A stretch of DNA of 64,000 nucleotides, taken from Streptomyces sp. NBC_01451. Lineage in GTDB: Bacteria > Actinomycetota > Actinomycetes > Streptomycetales > Streptomycetaceae. Positions within the stretch are counted from its first letter, which is position 1. Every line of letters starts with the position of its first letter. Location: NCBI RefSeq assembly GCF_036227485.1, contig NZ_CP109479.1:7192001-7256000 (forward strand), written 5' to 3'. Shown piece after piece: positions 21,866 to 30,649 of the stretch. Both the position numbers and the translations under genes were made by a program. Under the pieces are notes generated by a model. The model was not told the DNA's origin. It searched no databases and saw only the letters and a program-made list of their open reading frames with translations.

Positions 21866-22789
21866 TCACGACTTTCCCGTGCCGGGAGCCGCCGCCTCCC
21901 CCAACTCGCCGGAGATCTGCCCCAGTTGGTCGAGCCGCTGCTCCAGACTGGGATGGGTGGAGAAGTACCGTGCCAGGCCCGGCTCCTTGCCGAGGGCGGG
22001 TGTGAAGTAGAAGGCGTTGAAGGCCTGTGCGGTCCGCAGGTCCTTCGACGGGATCCGCGCGATGTCGCCGGACACCTTGGTGAGCGCGGAGGCCAGTGCC
22101 GAGGGCCGCCCGGTGAGCAGTGCGGCGGAGCGGTCTGCGGCCAGCTCACGGTACCGGGACAGCGCGCGGATCAGCAGGAAACTGATCGTGTAGACGGCGG
22201 CGGAGACGCCCATCACCGCCGCGAAGACGACGGCGGTGTTCTGGTCCCGCCGGCCCCCGCCGAACAGCTGCGAGTAGAACGCGAACCGCACGATGAGCCC
22301 GGCGATGACGCCGAGGAAGGACGCGACGGTGATCACGGCGACGTCCTTGTGCGCGACATGGGACAGTTCGTGCGCGAGGACACCCTCCAGTTCCTCCGGT
22401 TCCAGCCGCCGCAGCAACCCGGTGGTCACGCACACCACGGCGTGATCGGCGTTCCGCCCGGTCGCGAACGCGTTCGGCATATCCATGTCCGAAACGGCGA
22501 CCAAGGGCTTGGGCAGATCGGCCACCGCGCACAGCCGGTCGATCACCCCGTGGAGCTGCGGATACTCCTCCCGCTCCACGACCCGCCCGCGCATCGCGAA
22601 CAGGGCGACCCGGTCCGAGAACCAGTACTGCGCGCCGAGGAACCCCGCCGCGACCACCACGACCAGCACCCAGGACTTCAACAACACGATCAACGCGGCG
22701 ACAAAGGCCACGTACAGCAGTCCGAGCAGAAACAGCGTGACCGTCATCCGCACGGTCAGTCGCCGGTCGCTCCGCATTCGGTTCGGCAT
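21866..22789 (-). CDS. htpX: Membrane zinc metalloprotease HtpX
   Basis: A 307-aa M48B protease. ATG 22789 is chosen for the GGGGTGG site just upstream. Two N-terminal helices (about 14-55) anchor it. The zinc motif HELSHVAH lies near residue 141, followed by two more helices (VITVASFLGVIAGLIV, VVFAAVMGVSAAVYTI) and the third zinc ligand in YRELAADRSAA. HtpX cleaves damaged or misfolded membrane proteins on the cytosolic side. All catalytic residues are present. It forms an operon with pspAB. Confidence 0.95.
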   Translation of the reverse strand: MPNRMRSDRRLTVRMTVTLFLLGLLYVAFVAALIVLLKSWVLVVVVAAGFLGAQYWFSDRVALFAMRGRVVEREEYPQLHGVIDRLCAVADLPKPLVAVSDMDMPNAFATGRNADHAVVCVTTGLLRRLEPEELEGVLAHELSHVAHKDVAVITVASFLGVIAGLIVRFAFYSQLFGGGRRDQNTAVVFAAVMGVSAAVYTISFLLIRALSRYRELAADRSAALLTGRPSALASALTKVSGDIARIPSKDLRTAQAFNAFYFTPALGKEPGLARYFSTHPSLEQRLDQLGQISGELGEAAAPGTGKS

Positions 22790-22901
22790 CCGTACCACCC
22801 CGCCAGTCAGGCACTCGCCCCACTGCCCAGTGTGCACCTGCCCCGTCCCATGAAGCGGTCGCGATCGGTCCTAGGCCCAGCAAAGCTCGGTTCGGTCCGG
22901 C

Positions 22902-24341
22902 TCAGCGCGTGATGCCCGCCTCCCACATCGGCATTCTCAGCGCGGACTCACCGAGCAGATGCTGCGCCCGGCCGAGCAGTTCGCCCACCTCCGCCGACCC
23001 TCGCCGCGCATCCGGAGCCGGGGACCAGCTCCGCACCGAGTGCGCGGCCCAGGCCCGTAGCCGGACGTCCGGATCGCCGAGCAGCGCGACCGCCGCCCGC
23101 AGCCGCACCAGCCCGCCGTACGCGTCCAGCAGCCGGAACGCGGCCACCCGCGCATGCCGCGGCGACCCGTCCCCCAGCCGCTCCGCCAGCCGGCCGGTGT
23201 CCAGCGACCGCACGAAGGGCAGCAGCGCCGACGTCACCTCCCGCACCACACCGGGCTCCGGGTCGTCGAGCAGCGCCCGCAGCCGTCGTACGTCCGTCAC
23301 GTCCAGCGTCCGCAGACCCGCCACCGCCCGCGCCCGTACCCCGGCGGCGGGATGGCCGAGCAGCGGCCACAGCAGCTCCGCGTCCGCGCGCACCCCGCAC
23401 TCCGCCAGCCCGGCGACCGCGCCGGGCGGCAGCGCCGGGTCGTCCGGCCCGGCACACCGCTGCCGGTACCAGGCCCGCGGATCGCCCCCGGACTGCCGTA
23501 CGACATACCGCGCACAGGCCCGCACGAGCCCCGACCGGTCGGGGAGGAACTCCTCCGCCCGTTCCCCCTGCCCGGCCCGCCGCAGCGCGGTCACCCCGGC
23601 GGACCGCACCCGGGGCCCGCGCGCGCCGAGCAGCGCGTCGAGTACGCCGGTGTCCGGGCCGCCCGCCGCATCGCTCTCCGGTAGGCCGGCCAAGGCGGCC
23701 TCGGCGCAAAGGTTCTGGACGACGGGGTCGGTGTCGCGGGCGGCGGCGCGGGCGAGTTCGGCGGGGGAGAGGCGCCCCTCGTCGACGGCGAGGCGGTACG
23801 CGTACCGGCGTACGCCCCGGTCGGCGTCGGTGAACAGCGGCGCGAGACGCTCACTGGGTGCCCGGCGCAGCACGTCGTCGAGCAGGTCGACGGCGAAGAC
23901 ACCCCGGCCGCGGCGGGCGCCGAGCAGGATCAGCGGCGCGAGCCGGACGGCCGTCTCCGGGTCGAGGACCGCCCGCAGCACCTCCCGGGCCCGCTCCCGT
24001 ACGGGAAGCACCCAGTCGGCGGTGCGGACGACGACCAGCGGCCACAGCCCGGGACACCCCACCGCCCGGCCGAGAGCCGCCTCACGCACCCGCCCGTCGC
24101 GGTGGCACAGGGCGAGCGCGAGCCGGGACTCGGTGAGGGCGGTGAGCCAGGGGCGCCGGCCGTCGACCTCGGTCAGGGTCGGCAACCGCTCCGGCGGGAG
24201 CCGGTAGGACCAGCAGCACCGAAACCCCTCGTCCAGCCGGAGCCAGGCCATCGGCTCCCCGGCGTCGAGCACGTCGGACAGAGCGGCTCCCTCGGCCAGC
24301 CGCAGTGCCGCCGCTTCGCCAACCCTGATGTCCTCGCGCAT
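22902..24341 (-). CDS. HEAT-repeat protein
   Basis: A 479-aa cytosolic protein (start MREDIRVGEAAALRLAEG) made of repeated helix pairs of HEAT type, for example GVRRYAYRLAVDEG, DTDPVVQNLCAEAALAGL, GVRARAVAGLRTLD, EPGVVREVTSALLPF and DPDVRLRAWAAHSVRSW. Such solenoids serve as scaffolds. It lies 17 bases downstream of the small membrane protein gene at 24359-24616 and is probably cotranscribed with it. Ligand and role unknown. Confidence 0.8.
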   Translation of the reverse strand: MREDIRVGEAAALRLAEGAALSDVLDAGEPMAWLRLDEGFRCCWSYRLPPERLPTLTEVDGRRPWLTALTESRLALALCHRDGRVREAALGRAVGCPGLWPLVVVRTADWVLPVRERAREVLRAVLDPETAVRLAPLILLGARRGRGVFAVDLLDDVLRRAPSERLAPLFTDADRGVRRYAYRLAVDEGRLSPAELARAAARDTDPVVQNLCAEAALAGLPESDAAGGPDTGVLDALLGARGPRVRSAGVTALRRAGQGERAEEFLPDRSGLVRACARYVVRQSGGDPRAWYRQRCAGPDDPALPPGAVAGLAECGVRADAELLWPLLGHPAAGVRARAVAGLRTLDVTDVRRLRALLDDPEPGVVREVTSALLPFVRSLDTGRLAERLGDGSPRHARVAAFRLLDAYGGLVRLRAAVALLGDPDVRLRAWAAHSVRSWSPAPDARRGSAEVGELLGRAQHLLGESALRMPMWEAGITR

Positions 24342-24358
24342 GCCCGTCCCCGCCGGTA

Positions 24359-24616
24359 CTAGTAGGGAGCCCGGAAGTTCGCGTACCCCAGCAGCAGGAT
24401 CACCGCGGCCACGCACCCCAGTACGACCGCCGTCGACACCCACGACGACCGACGCGGTCCCGAGTGGTCGGGATCGCCCCGGAACGGCACCGGTTCCGGC
24501 GGGTTCTCCTTCCACCGCGCGGCCAGCATCCGGGCCCGCGCCGAGGGCTCCTTGTGCTCGGCGCTGTCGGCCCACCTGACGTCGAACTCCCGCTCCACGT
24601 CGTCCTGTTCGGACAT
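24359..24616 (-). CDS. Small C-tail-anchored membrane protein, 85 aa
   Basis: The first 55 residues are charged and hydrophilic (MSEQDDVEREFDVRWADS). A single transmembrane helix lies at about 59-78 (VSTAVVLGCVAAVILLLGYA), leaving only six residues beyond it. The topology is tail-anchored with the N-terminus in the cytoplasm. The ribosome site region contains GAGAGAGGGAAA. It precedes the HEAT-repeat gene, which might be its partner. Confidence 0.75.
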   Translation of the reverse strand: MSEQDDVEREFDVRWADSAEHKEPSARARMLAARWKENPPEPVPFRGDPDHSGPRRSSWVSTAVVLGCVAAVILLLGYANFRAPY

Positions 24617-24747
24617 CCCCGTTTCCCTCTCTCACACCTGGTTCGAACAACCGTATGGACAGTAGATGTGGATGATCTCCCGACTGCGGCACGCCTGGGA
24701 AGCGGAAAAGGATATCGATCAGCCCAAAACACGCGGCCCGAACACGG

Positions 24748-24777
24748 CAGGGCCGCCCCCTCGCGGGGACGGCCCTG
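24748..24777 (-). terminator. glnA terminator
   Basis: The hairpin CAGGGCCG ... CGGCCCTG, extended by an inner CCCC/GGGG pair with one bulge, lies 23 bases after the glnA stop. Confidence 0.8.
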
Positions 24778-24799
24778 GAACGCTGGTGAGGCGGGTCGA

Positions 24800-26209
24800 T
24801 CACACGTCGAAGTACAGCTCGAACTCGTGCGGGTGCGGACGCAGCTGGATCGGCGCGATCTCGTTCGTGCGCTTGAAGTCGATCCACGTCTCGATCAGGT
24901 CCGGCGTGAACACGTCGCCCTGGAGGAGGAACTCGTGGTCCCGCTCAAGGGAGTCGAGGACGGCCGGGAGGGACGTCGGGACCTGCGCCACGCTCGCGTG
25001 CTCCTCGGGAGCCAGCTCGTACAGGTCCTTGTCGATCGGCTCGGCCGGCTCGATCTTGTTCTTGATGCCGTCCAGGCCCGCCAGCAGCAGGGCGGAGAAG
25101 GCGAGGTACGGGTTGCCGGAGGAGTCGGGCGCGCGGAACTCGACGCGCTTGGCCTTCGGGTTGGAGCCCGTGATCGGGATACGCATGGCCGCGGAGCGGT
25201 TGCGCTGCGAGTACACCAGGTTGATCGGCGCCTCGAAGCCCGGGACCAGGCGGTGGTACGAGTTCACCGTCGGGTTGGTGAACGCGAGCAGCGACGGGGC
25301 GTGCTTGAGGATGCCGCCGATGTAGTAGCGGGCGATGTCCGACAGGCCCGCGTAGCCGGCCTCGTCGTAGAAGAGCGGCGAGCCGCCCGTCCACAGCGAC
25401 TGGTGGACGTGCATGCCCGAGCCGTTGTCGCCGAAGATCGGCTTCGGCATGAAGGTCGCGGTCTTGCCGTTGCGCCAGGCCACGTTCTTCACGATGTACT
25501 TGAAGAGCTGGAGGTCGTCGGCCGCGGCGAGCAGCGTGTTGAACTTGTAGTTGATCTCGGCCTGGCCGGCGGTGCCCACCTCGTGGTGCTGACGCTCGAC
25601 CTGGAGGCCGGACGCGGCCAGCTCCAGGGAGATCTCGGCACGCAGGTCGGCGAAGTGGTCGACCGGCGGGGTCGGGAAGTAGCCGCCCTTGTAGCGGACC
25701 TTGTAACCACGGTTGTTCTCGACCGTACCGGTGTTCCAGGCGCCGGCCTCGGAGTCGATGTGGTAGAAGGACTCGTTCGCGCCGGTCGCGAAGCGCACGC
25801 TGTCGAACACGTAGAACTCGGCCTCGGGACCGAAGTACGCGGTGTCCGCGATACCGGTCGACGCCAGATAGGCCTCCGCCTTCTTGGCCACGTTGCGCGG
25901 GTCACGGGAGTACTGCTCGCCCGTGATCGGGTCGTGGATGAAGAAGTTGATGTTGACCGTCTTGTCCTTGCGGAACGGGTCGACCCGCGCCGTGGACAGG
26001 TCGGCGCGGAGCGCCATGTCGGACTCGTGGATGGCCTGGAAGCCGCGGATCGAGGAGCCGTCGAAGGCAAGTTCCTCGTCCGGGTCGAAGGCCGTCGCCG
26101 GCAGCGTGAAGTGCTGCATCACACCCGGCAGATCGCAGAAGCGGACGTCGACGAACTTGACGTCCTCGTCCGCGATGTACTTCTTGGCCTCGTCGGCGTT
26201 CTGGAACAT
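24800..26209 (-). CDS. glnA: Glutamine synthetase type I (GSI-beta)
   Basis: A 469-aa dodecameric-type glutamine synthetase, the main ammonium-assimilating enzyme. ATG 26209 follows AGGAGGAGCTG. Signatures are [17 protein letters not shown] (about 49-65), the ATP/metal region [11 protein letters not shown] (126-136), [10 protein letters not shown] (262-271) and NRSAAMRIP (337-345). Tyr397 in [11 protein letters not shown] is the adenylylation site, so the enzyme should be controlled by GlnE as well as by transcription. A two-site GlnR operator lies 98 bases upstream. Complete, no defects. Confidence 0.98.
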   Translation of the reverse strand: MFQNADEAKKYIADEDVKFVDVRFCDLPGVMQHFTLPATAFDPDEELAFDGSSIRGFQAIHESDMALRADLSTARVDPFRKDKTVNINFFIHDPITGEQYSRDPRNVAKKAEAYLASTGIADTAYFGPEAEFYVFDSVRFATGANESFYHIDSEAGAWNTGTVENNRGYKVRYKGGYFPTPPVDHFADLRAEISLELAASGLQVERQHHEVGTAGQAEINYKFNTLLAAADDLQLFKYIVKNVAWRNGKTATFMPKPIFGDNGSGMHVHQSLWTGGSPLFYDEAGYAGLSDIARYYIGGILKHAPSLLAFTNPTVNSYHRLVPGFEAPINLVYSQRNRSAAMRIPITGSNPKAKRVEFRAPDSSGNPYLAFSALLLAGLDGIKNKIEPAEPIDKDLYELAPEEHASVAQVPTSLPAVLDSLERDHEFLLQGDVFTPDLIETWIDFKRTNEIAPIQLRPHPHEFELYFDV

Positions 26210-26306
26210 CCAGCTCCTCCTACTCCCGGCCGTCCGTGCCGGGGTGGTAGTTCGTTCGTGCGGCCAGTGCGGTGGCACACGTTGGATCCGACCTTAGGGA
26301 CAGGTG

Positions 26307-26344
26307 ATTTCTCAGGCATGACCCATTTGTTTCGACCAAGTTAA
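26307..26344 (-). promoter_or_regulatory. GlnR operator of glnA
   Basis: On the glnA coding strand: TTAAC-n6-GAAAC-n6-GTCAT-n6-GAAAT. All four boxes fit the Streptomyces GlnR consensus gTnAC-n6-GaAAC repeated twice at 22-bp spacing. The site lies in the 197-base divergent gap between glnA and the RDD gene, 98-135 bases before the glnA ATG. Confidence 0.85.
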
Positions 26345-26406
26345 CCGGACCCGGGCCTGGTGACCCACCTGTGGGTAGCGGAATTCACGCGCAGTACGGT
26401 GGTCGG

Positions 26407-26874
26407 GTGGACAACAGGGACGCAATCGGATCGTGGCTCTCCGGACCTCGCGCAGCCGCGGAGGAAGCGGGTGTCGACTTCGGGTACCGCGGCGAACAGC
26501 TCGGTCTGCCCGAGCAGGGCCCCGGATCGATCGCCCGCCCGGGGCGCCGTCTCGGCGCCCTCGCCGTCGACTGGGGCCTGTGCCTCTTGATCGCATACGG
26601 CCTCATCACCGACAGCTACAACGAGGCGGCGCAGGTCTGGGCGCCGCTCATTCTCCTCGCGCTGCTCCTGCTCACGCTGGGCACGCTCGGGTACACCCCG
26701 GGCAAGCGGCTCTTCGGCCTGCGGGTCGTCGCCCTGGACACCGGCCGCGTCAACCCCCTGCGCGCCGCGCTGCGAACGGTCCTGTTCTTCCTCGCCCTCC
26801 CACCCCTGATCTGGGACCGCGACGGCCGCGGCCTGCACGACCGGCTGGCCGGCACCGTGGAAGTACGCGTCTAG
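26407..26874 (+). CDS. RDD-family membrane protein
   Basis: A 155-aa protein. GTG 26407 (MDNRDAIGSWLSGPR) is preferred; an ATG at 26371 would extend it by 12 residues. Residues about 50 onward form the RDD domain with the name-giving Arg/Asp pattern: RPGRRLGALAVDWGLCLL, a second helix (PLILLALLLLTLGTLGY), TPGKRLFGLRVV, and a third helical segment ending PLIWDRDGRGLHDRLAGT. RDD proteins are small 3-TM proteins, some implicated in ion exchange. It is divergent from glnA and shares its promoter region, as in other Streptomyces. Confidence 0.88.
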   Translation: MDNRDAIGSWLSGPRAAAEEAGVDFGYRGEQLGLPEQGPGSIARPGRRLGALAVDWGLCLLIAYGLITDSYNEAAQVWAPLILLALLLLTLGTLGYTPGKRLFGLRVVALDTGRVNPLRAALRTVLFFLALPPLIWDRDGRGLHDRLAGTVEVRV

Positions 26875-26933
26875 CGTTTCCGCGGCACGGCAGGCATGAC
26901 GCACGACGTACGGCGACGCGTGACGCGTGACAC

Positions 26934-26985
26934 GTACGACGATGGGGGCGCCCGGAGAGTGATCCGGGCGCCCCCATCGTCGTAC
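26934..26985. terminator. Very long bidirectional terminator hairpin
   Basis: A 22-bp perfect stem from GTACGACGATGGGGGCGCCC onward, with an 8-base loop, between the convergent RDD and DUF4191 genes. Confidence 0.85.
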
Positions 26986-27019
26986 GAGGTTGCTTGGTCG
27001 TCGTACGCGGTCGCTCGCG

Positions 27020-27718
27020 TCAGCGCATCTTGCCGCCGCGCGGCATGCGCGTCCCCTTGGGCATCGGGCCCTTCGGCACCGGCATGTTGCTCATCAGGTC
27101 GCCCATGGCCCGCAGCCGGTCGTTGGTCGCGGTCACCTGGGGGCCGGCGAGGACGCGGGGCAGCTTCAGCATGGTCGTGCGGAGCTTCTTCAGCTCGATC
27201 TGGCCCTCACCCGTGCCGACCAGCAGGTCGTGCACCGGCACGTCCGCGACGATGCGGGCCATCTTCCGCTTCTCGGCGGCCAGCAGGCTCTTCACCCGGT
27301 TCGGGTTGCCCTCGGCGACCAGCACGATGCCGGCCTTGCCGACCGCGCGGTGCACCACGTCCTGGCTGCGGTTCATCGCCACCGCCGGAGTCGTCGTCCA
27401 GCCTCGGCCGATGTTGTCCAGCACGGCTGCCGCGGCACCCGGCTGGCCCTCCATCTGCCCGAAGGCGGCCCGCTCGGCCCGGCGCCCGAACACGATCGCC
27501 GTCGCGAGGAAGGCGAGCAGGAGGCCGAGAATGCCGAGATAGATCGGGTGACCGATCAGGAAGCCGATCGCAAGGAAGACACCGAAGGTGAGAATTCCGA
27601 CGGCCGCGAGTACAAGACCGATCTTCTTGTCGGCCTTGCGGGTCATCTTGTACGTCAGGGCGATCTGCTTGAGTCGCCCGGGGTTCGCGGCGTCCGCCGC
27701 GTTTTCCTTCCTCGCCAT
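27020..27718 (-). CDS. DUF4191 membrane protein
   Basis: A 232-aa conserved actinobacterial protein. A basic N-terminus (GRLKQIALTYKMTRKADKK) precedes two transmembrane helices (IGLVLAAVGILTFGVFLAIGF, PIYLGILGLLLAFLATAIVF). A cytosolic domain follows with GWTTTPAVAMNRSQDVVHRA, VGKAGIVLVAEG and LLVGTGEGQIEL. The tail is basic and Met/Pro/Gly rich (GPMPKGTRMPRGGKMR). This is DUF4191; its place between lipA and glnA is conserved, but its function is not known. Confidence 0.88.
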   Translation of the reverse strand: MARKENAADAANPGRLKQIALTYKMTRKADKKIGLVLAAVGILTFGVFLAIGFLIGHPIYLGILGLLLAFLATAIVFGRRAERAAFGQMEGQPGAAAAVLDNIGRGWTTTPAVAMNRSQDVVHRAVGKAGIVLVAEGNPNRVKSLLAAEKRKMARIVADVPVHDLLVGTGEGQIELKKLRTTMLKLPRVLAGPQVTATNDRLRAMGDLMSNMPVPKGPMPKGTRMPRGGKMR

Positions 27719-27798
27719 GCCGTGAAGTCTACGTGGCCTGGGAAGCGCCGACGACGGCGGTGTCGCCGGGAGACGGCCGGGAGGTGCGGGAGCGGGGG

Positions 27799-27999
27799 TC
27801 AGGAGTAGGTGGCCAGGGCCTGTTCGAGGACGCGCTGCGCCTCGACCCGGTCCTTGGCGCGACGGCGGTCCTCCAGGACGGAGGTCCAGGCGTTCTGGCG
27901 GGCGGTGCGCTGGCCGCTGTTCATCAGCAGCGACTCGACTGCGCGCAGTGCGTCGGTGAACGACGGAATGGGTGTGGCGCGGACGGGCGCGGTCTGCAT
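27799..27999 (-). CDS. Small helical protein, 66 aa
   Basis: Starts MQTAPVRATPIPSFTDALRA at 27999; an upstream in-frame ATG at 28062 gives a Pro-rich extension that is unlikely. The rest is a single run of charged amphipathic helix (AVESLLMNSGQRTARQNAWT, then EDRRRAKDRVEAQRVLEQAL). It lies between lipA and the DUF4191 gene on the same strand, a position conserved in Streptomyces as far as I recall. Function unknown. The gap of 292 bases to lipA holds no other gene. Confidence 0.7.
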   Translation of the reverse strand: MQTAPVRATPIPSFTDALRAVESLLMNSGQRTARQNAWTSVLEDRRRAKDRVEAQRVLEQALATYS

Positions 28000-28291
28000 G
28001 GTGGAGGTCCCCCCTCGGAACGGCTCTGGGTAAGGGTGCACATCGTGTGAAGCCAGGCTCACTGATTGGTGTTACCAGGGCGTGACCTGCCGGTCAAACA
28101 CCGATGAAGCCTTGATACGGAAGGCGAAAACACCGATGCGGCCCCGACGTGTGCCCTCAGCTGGGAGGACGGTCGGAGCCGCACGGTATCGGCCGTTACT
28201 GGCGGGTAGTCACTTGTGCGCGAATTCACACGTCTGCCGCGCCCTTGCCGGGCAAGGTGGGTGACGGTGTGTCAGGTAGCAGACGCCTTGT

Positions 28292-29257
28292 TCACACGGC
28301 CTGCGAGGCGATGTACGAACCCCGCTTCTCGACGGCCATCTGGTAGAGGCGGCCGGCGCGGTACGACGAACGCACCAGCGGGCCGGACATGACACCGGAG
28401 AAGCCGATCTGCTCGGCCTCCTCCTTCAGCTCGACGAACTCGTGCGGCTTGACCCAGCGCTCGACGGGGTGGTGCCGGACGGTCGGACGCAGGTACTGCG
28501 TGATGGTGATCAGCTCGCACCCGGCCTCGTGCAGCTGCCGGAGTGCCTCGCTGACCTCCTCGCGGGTCTCGCCCATGCCGAGGATCAGGTTCGACTTCGT
28601 GACCAGACCGTAGTCACGGGCGTCGGTGATGACCTTGAGCGAGCGGTCGTAGCGGAAGCCGGGCCGGATGCGCTTGAAGATGCGGGGGACCGTCTCGACG
28701 TTGTGCGCGAAGACCTCGGGCCGGGAGGAGAAGACCTCGGCCAGCAGCTCGGGTACGGCGTTGAAGTCGGGCGCGAGCAGCTCGACCTTGGTGCGCCCCT
28801 CTTCCCGTCCCTCGGTCTGCTGGTGGATCTGGCGCACGGTCTCGGCGTACAGCCAGGCGCCGCCGTCCTCCAGGTCGTCGCGGGCGACGCCGGTGATGGT
28901 GGCGTAGTTGAGGTCCATCGTGACCACGGACTCCCCGACACGGCGGGGCTCGTCGCGGTCGAGTGCCTCGGGCTTGCCGGTGTCGATCTGGCAGAAGTCG
29001 CAGCGCCGGGTGCACTGGTCGCCGCCGATGAGGAAGGTGGCCTCGCGGTCCTCCCAGCATTCGTAGATGTTGGGGCAGCCGGCTTCCTGGCAGACGGTGT
29101 GCAGGCCCTCGCTCTTCACGAGGTTCTGCATCTTCGTGTACTCGGGACCCATTTTCGCCCGGGTCTTGATCCACTCGGGCTTGCGCTCGATGGGGGTCTG
29201 GGCGTTCCGGACCTCCAGGCGCAGCATCTTGCGTCCGTCGGGTGCGACTGCGGACAC
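28292..29257 (-). CDS. lipA: Lipoyl synthase
   Basis: A 321-aa radical-SAM enzyme that inserts two sulfurs into protein-bound octanoyl groups, giving lipoyl on E2 subunits. GTG 29257 is used because AGGGAG precedes it closely. The auxiliary cluster Cys are C56, C61 and C67 ([12 protein letters not shown]). The radical-SAM cluster Cys are C82, C86 and C89 (CTRRCDFC). The C-terminal Ser of the family lies in LVRSSYRAG. It follows lipB on the same strand, and its likely substrates include the two lipoyl domains of the sucB product in this window. Confidence 0.97.
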   Translation of the reverse strand: MSAVAPDGRKMLRLEVRNAQTPIERKPEWIKTRAKMGPEYTKMQNLVKSEGLHTVCQEAGCPNIYECWEDREATFLIGGDQCTRRCDFCQIDTGKPEALDRDEPRRVGESVVTMDLNYATITGVARDDLEDGGAWLYAETVRQIHQQTEGREEGRTKVELLAPDFNAVPELLAEVFSSRPEVFAHNVETVPRIFKRIRPGFRYDRSLKVITDARDYGLVTKSNLILGMGETREEVSEALRQLHEAGCELITITQYLRPTVRHHPVERWVKPHEFVELKEEAEQIGFSGVMSGPLVRSSYRAGRLYQMAVEKRGSYIASQAV

Positions 29258-29373
29258 GATGGCTCCCTGTAGCTTCGATTCTTCGGCGTACACCAGGGTA
29301 CGCCCGTGCGCTCCCCGCCCTACGAGGTGGGCAACCTTCGGGACCGGGGGTGCATTCCCGCGGCCGGGTTTCC

Positions 29374-29560
29374 TCGCCCCCGCCGCCCCTACCCGTCCCG
29401 TTCCTGGGGGCTGCCGCCCCCGGACCCCCGCTTCGGCCCTGAACGGGCCTTGTCCTCAAACGCCGGACGGGCTGACTTTCCAGCCTCTCCGGCGTTTGAG
29501 GAGCGGGGGTTCGGGGGCAGCGCCCCCGAGGACGGGACGGGTGGGGGCGGCGGGGGCGAG
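29374..29560. repeat. Large imperfect inverted repeat between lipB and lipA
   Basis: The 312-base lipB-lipA gap is mostly filled by two arms of about 90 bases. The left arm runs CTCGCCCCCGCCGCCCCTAC to CTCAAACGCCGGACGG. The right arm is its near-complement, running CCGGCGTTTGAGG to GGGGCGGCGGGGGCGAG. The transcript would fold into one very long hairpin. A single left-arm copy recurs at 41361-41460. The CTCAAACGCCGGACGGGCT core is a dispersed Streptomyces intergenic sequence. Confidence 0.85.
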
Positions 29561-29569
29561 AAAAAACCC

Positions 29570-30391
29570 CTACGCCGATGCCCCCTCCACCACCCTCGCC
29601 CGCAGCTCCGCGCCCTCCAGCACATCCCGCAGATGCCGCTCCACCACCGGCAGAACCTCTCGCACCGTCACATCCCGCCCCAGCTCGTTCGCGAGCGACG
29701 TGACCCCCGCGTCCCGGATCCCGCACGGGATGATCCGGTCGAACCACACGTTGTCCGGGTTCACGTTCAGTGAGAAACCGTGCATCGTGACCCCCTTCGC
29801 CACCCGGATCCCGATCGCCGCCAGCTTCCGGTCCTCCCGCCGCTGCCCGGCGTTCGAGGGCGCGTACTCGGGCCCGTTGAGCCGGGGATCGAACTCCTCG
29901 TCCGTCAGGCGCGGGTCCAGGTCCAGCGAGAGGCCCCCGAGCGCGGCGGCCCGCTGCTCGACCGGATCGCCCAGCACCCACACCCCGCTGCGCCCCTCCA
30001 CCCGAGACGTCTCCACCCCGAACTCCGCACAGGTACGGATCAGCGCGTCCTCCAGCCGTCGTACATGCGCCACGACGTCCACCGGACGCGGCAGCTTCTG
30101 GATGGGGTAGCCCACCAGCTGGCCCGGACCGTGCCAGGTGATCTTGCCGCCGCGGTCCACGTCGATGACCGGAGTGCCGTCGAGGGGGCGCTCGCTCGGG
30201 TCGGTGCGCCGGCCCGCCGTGTAGACCGGGTGGTGTTCGAGGAGCAGGCAGGTGTCGGGGATCTCGTCCGCGAAACGGGCCGCGTGCACCCGGCGCTGCT
30301 CGTCCCAGGCCACCTGGTAGTCGACGTACCCGGTGCCGTCGGCGCCCTCGGCACCGAATCCCATCCGGACGAACCGCAACTCACCACTCAC
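29570..30391 (-). CDS. lipB: Octanoyl-[ACP]:protein octanoyltransferase
   Basis: A 273-aa LipB. GTG 30391 ([13 protein letters not shown]) has AGGGAGG upstream. It moves octanoate from acyl-carrier protein to the lipoyl-domain lysine, the step before LipA. Motifs are [44 protein letters not shown] with the conserved Lys, and [14 protein letters not shown] with the catalytic Cys. It is slightly longer than the E. coli enzyme because of an insertion rich in Asp/Arg (about 155-195). Confidence 0.96.
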   Translation of the reverse strand: MSGELRFVRMGFGAEGADGTGYVDYQVAWDEQRRVHAARFADEIPDTCLLLEHHPVYTAGRRTDPSERPLDGTPVIDVDRGGKITWHGPGQLVGYPIQKLPRPVDVVAHVRRLEDALIRTCAEFGVETSRVEGRSGVWVLGDPVEQRAAALGGLSLDLDPRLTDEEFDPRLNGPEYAPSNAGQRREDRKLAAIGIRVAKGVTMHGFSLNVNPDNVWFDRIIPCGIRDAGVTSLANELGRDVTVREVLPVVERHLRDVLEGAELRARVVEGASA

Positions 30392-30649
30392 GGGGGCGCC
30401 TCCCTGGCTGTTTCCGCGACTTCCTCGGCAACTGTGCGTCAGGCGCGAAAAGCGCCCAAGCCACTGTACGTCCGGTCGATCCCCGTCAGTCCGGCGCCCG
30501 ATTCTCACACGATCGGATGAATGTACGGCGGAATGTGCGATCGGCTGCTTACGCTCCGCTACATTCGCGCCGTTCACGAGGCCAAATAGGGCTGCTCACC
30601 AGCAATCCGGGCACATCAGAGGGCCCGAAGGCAGGAGACCGCACCGCAG

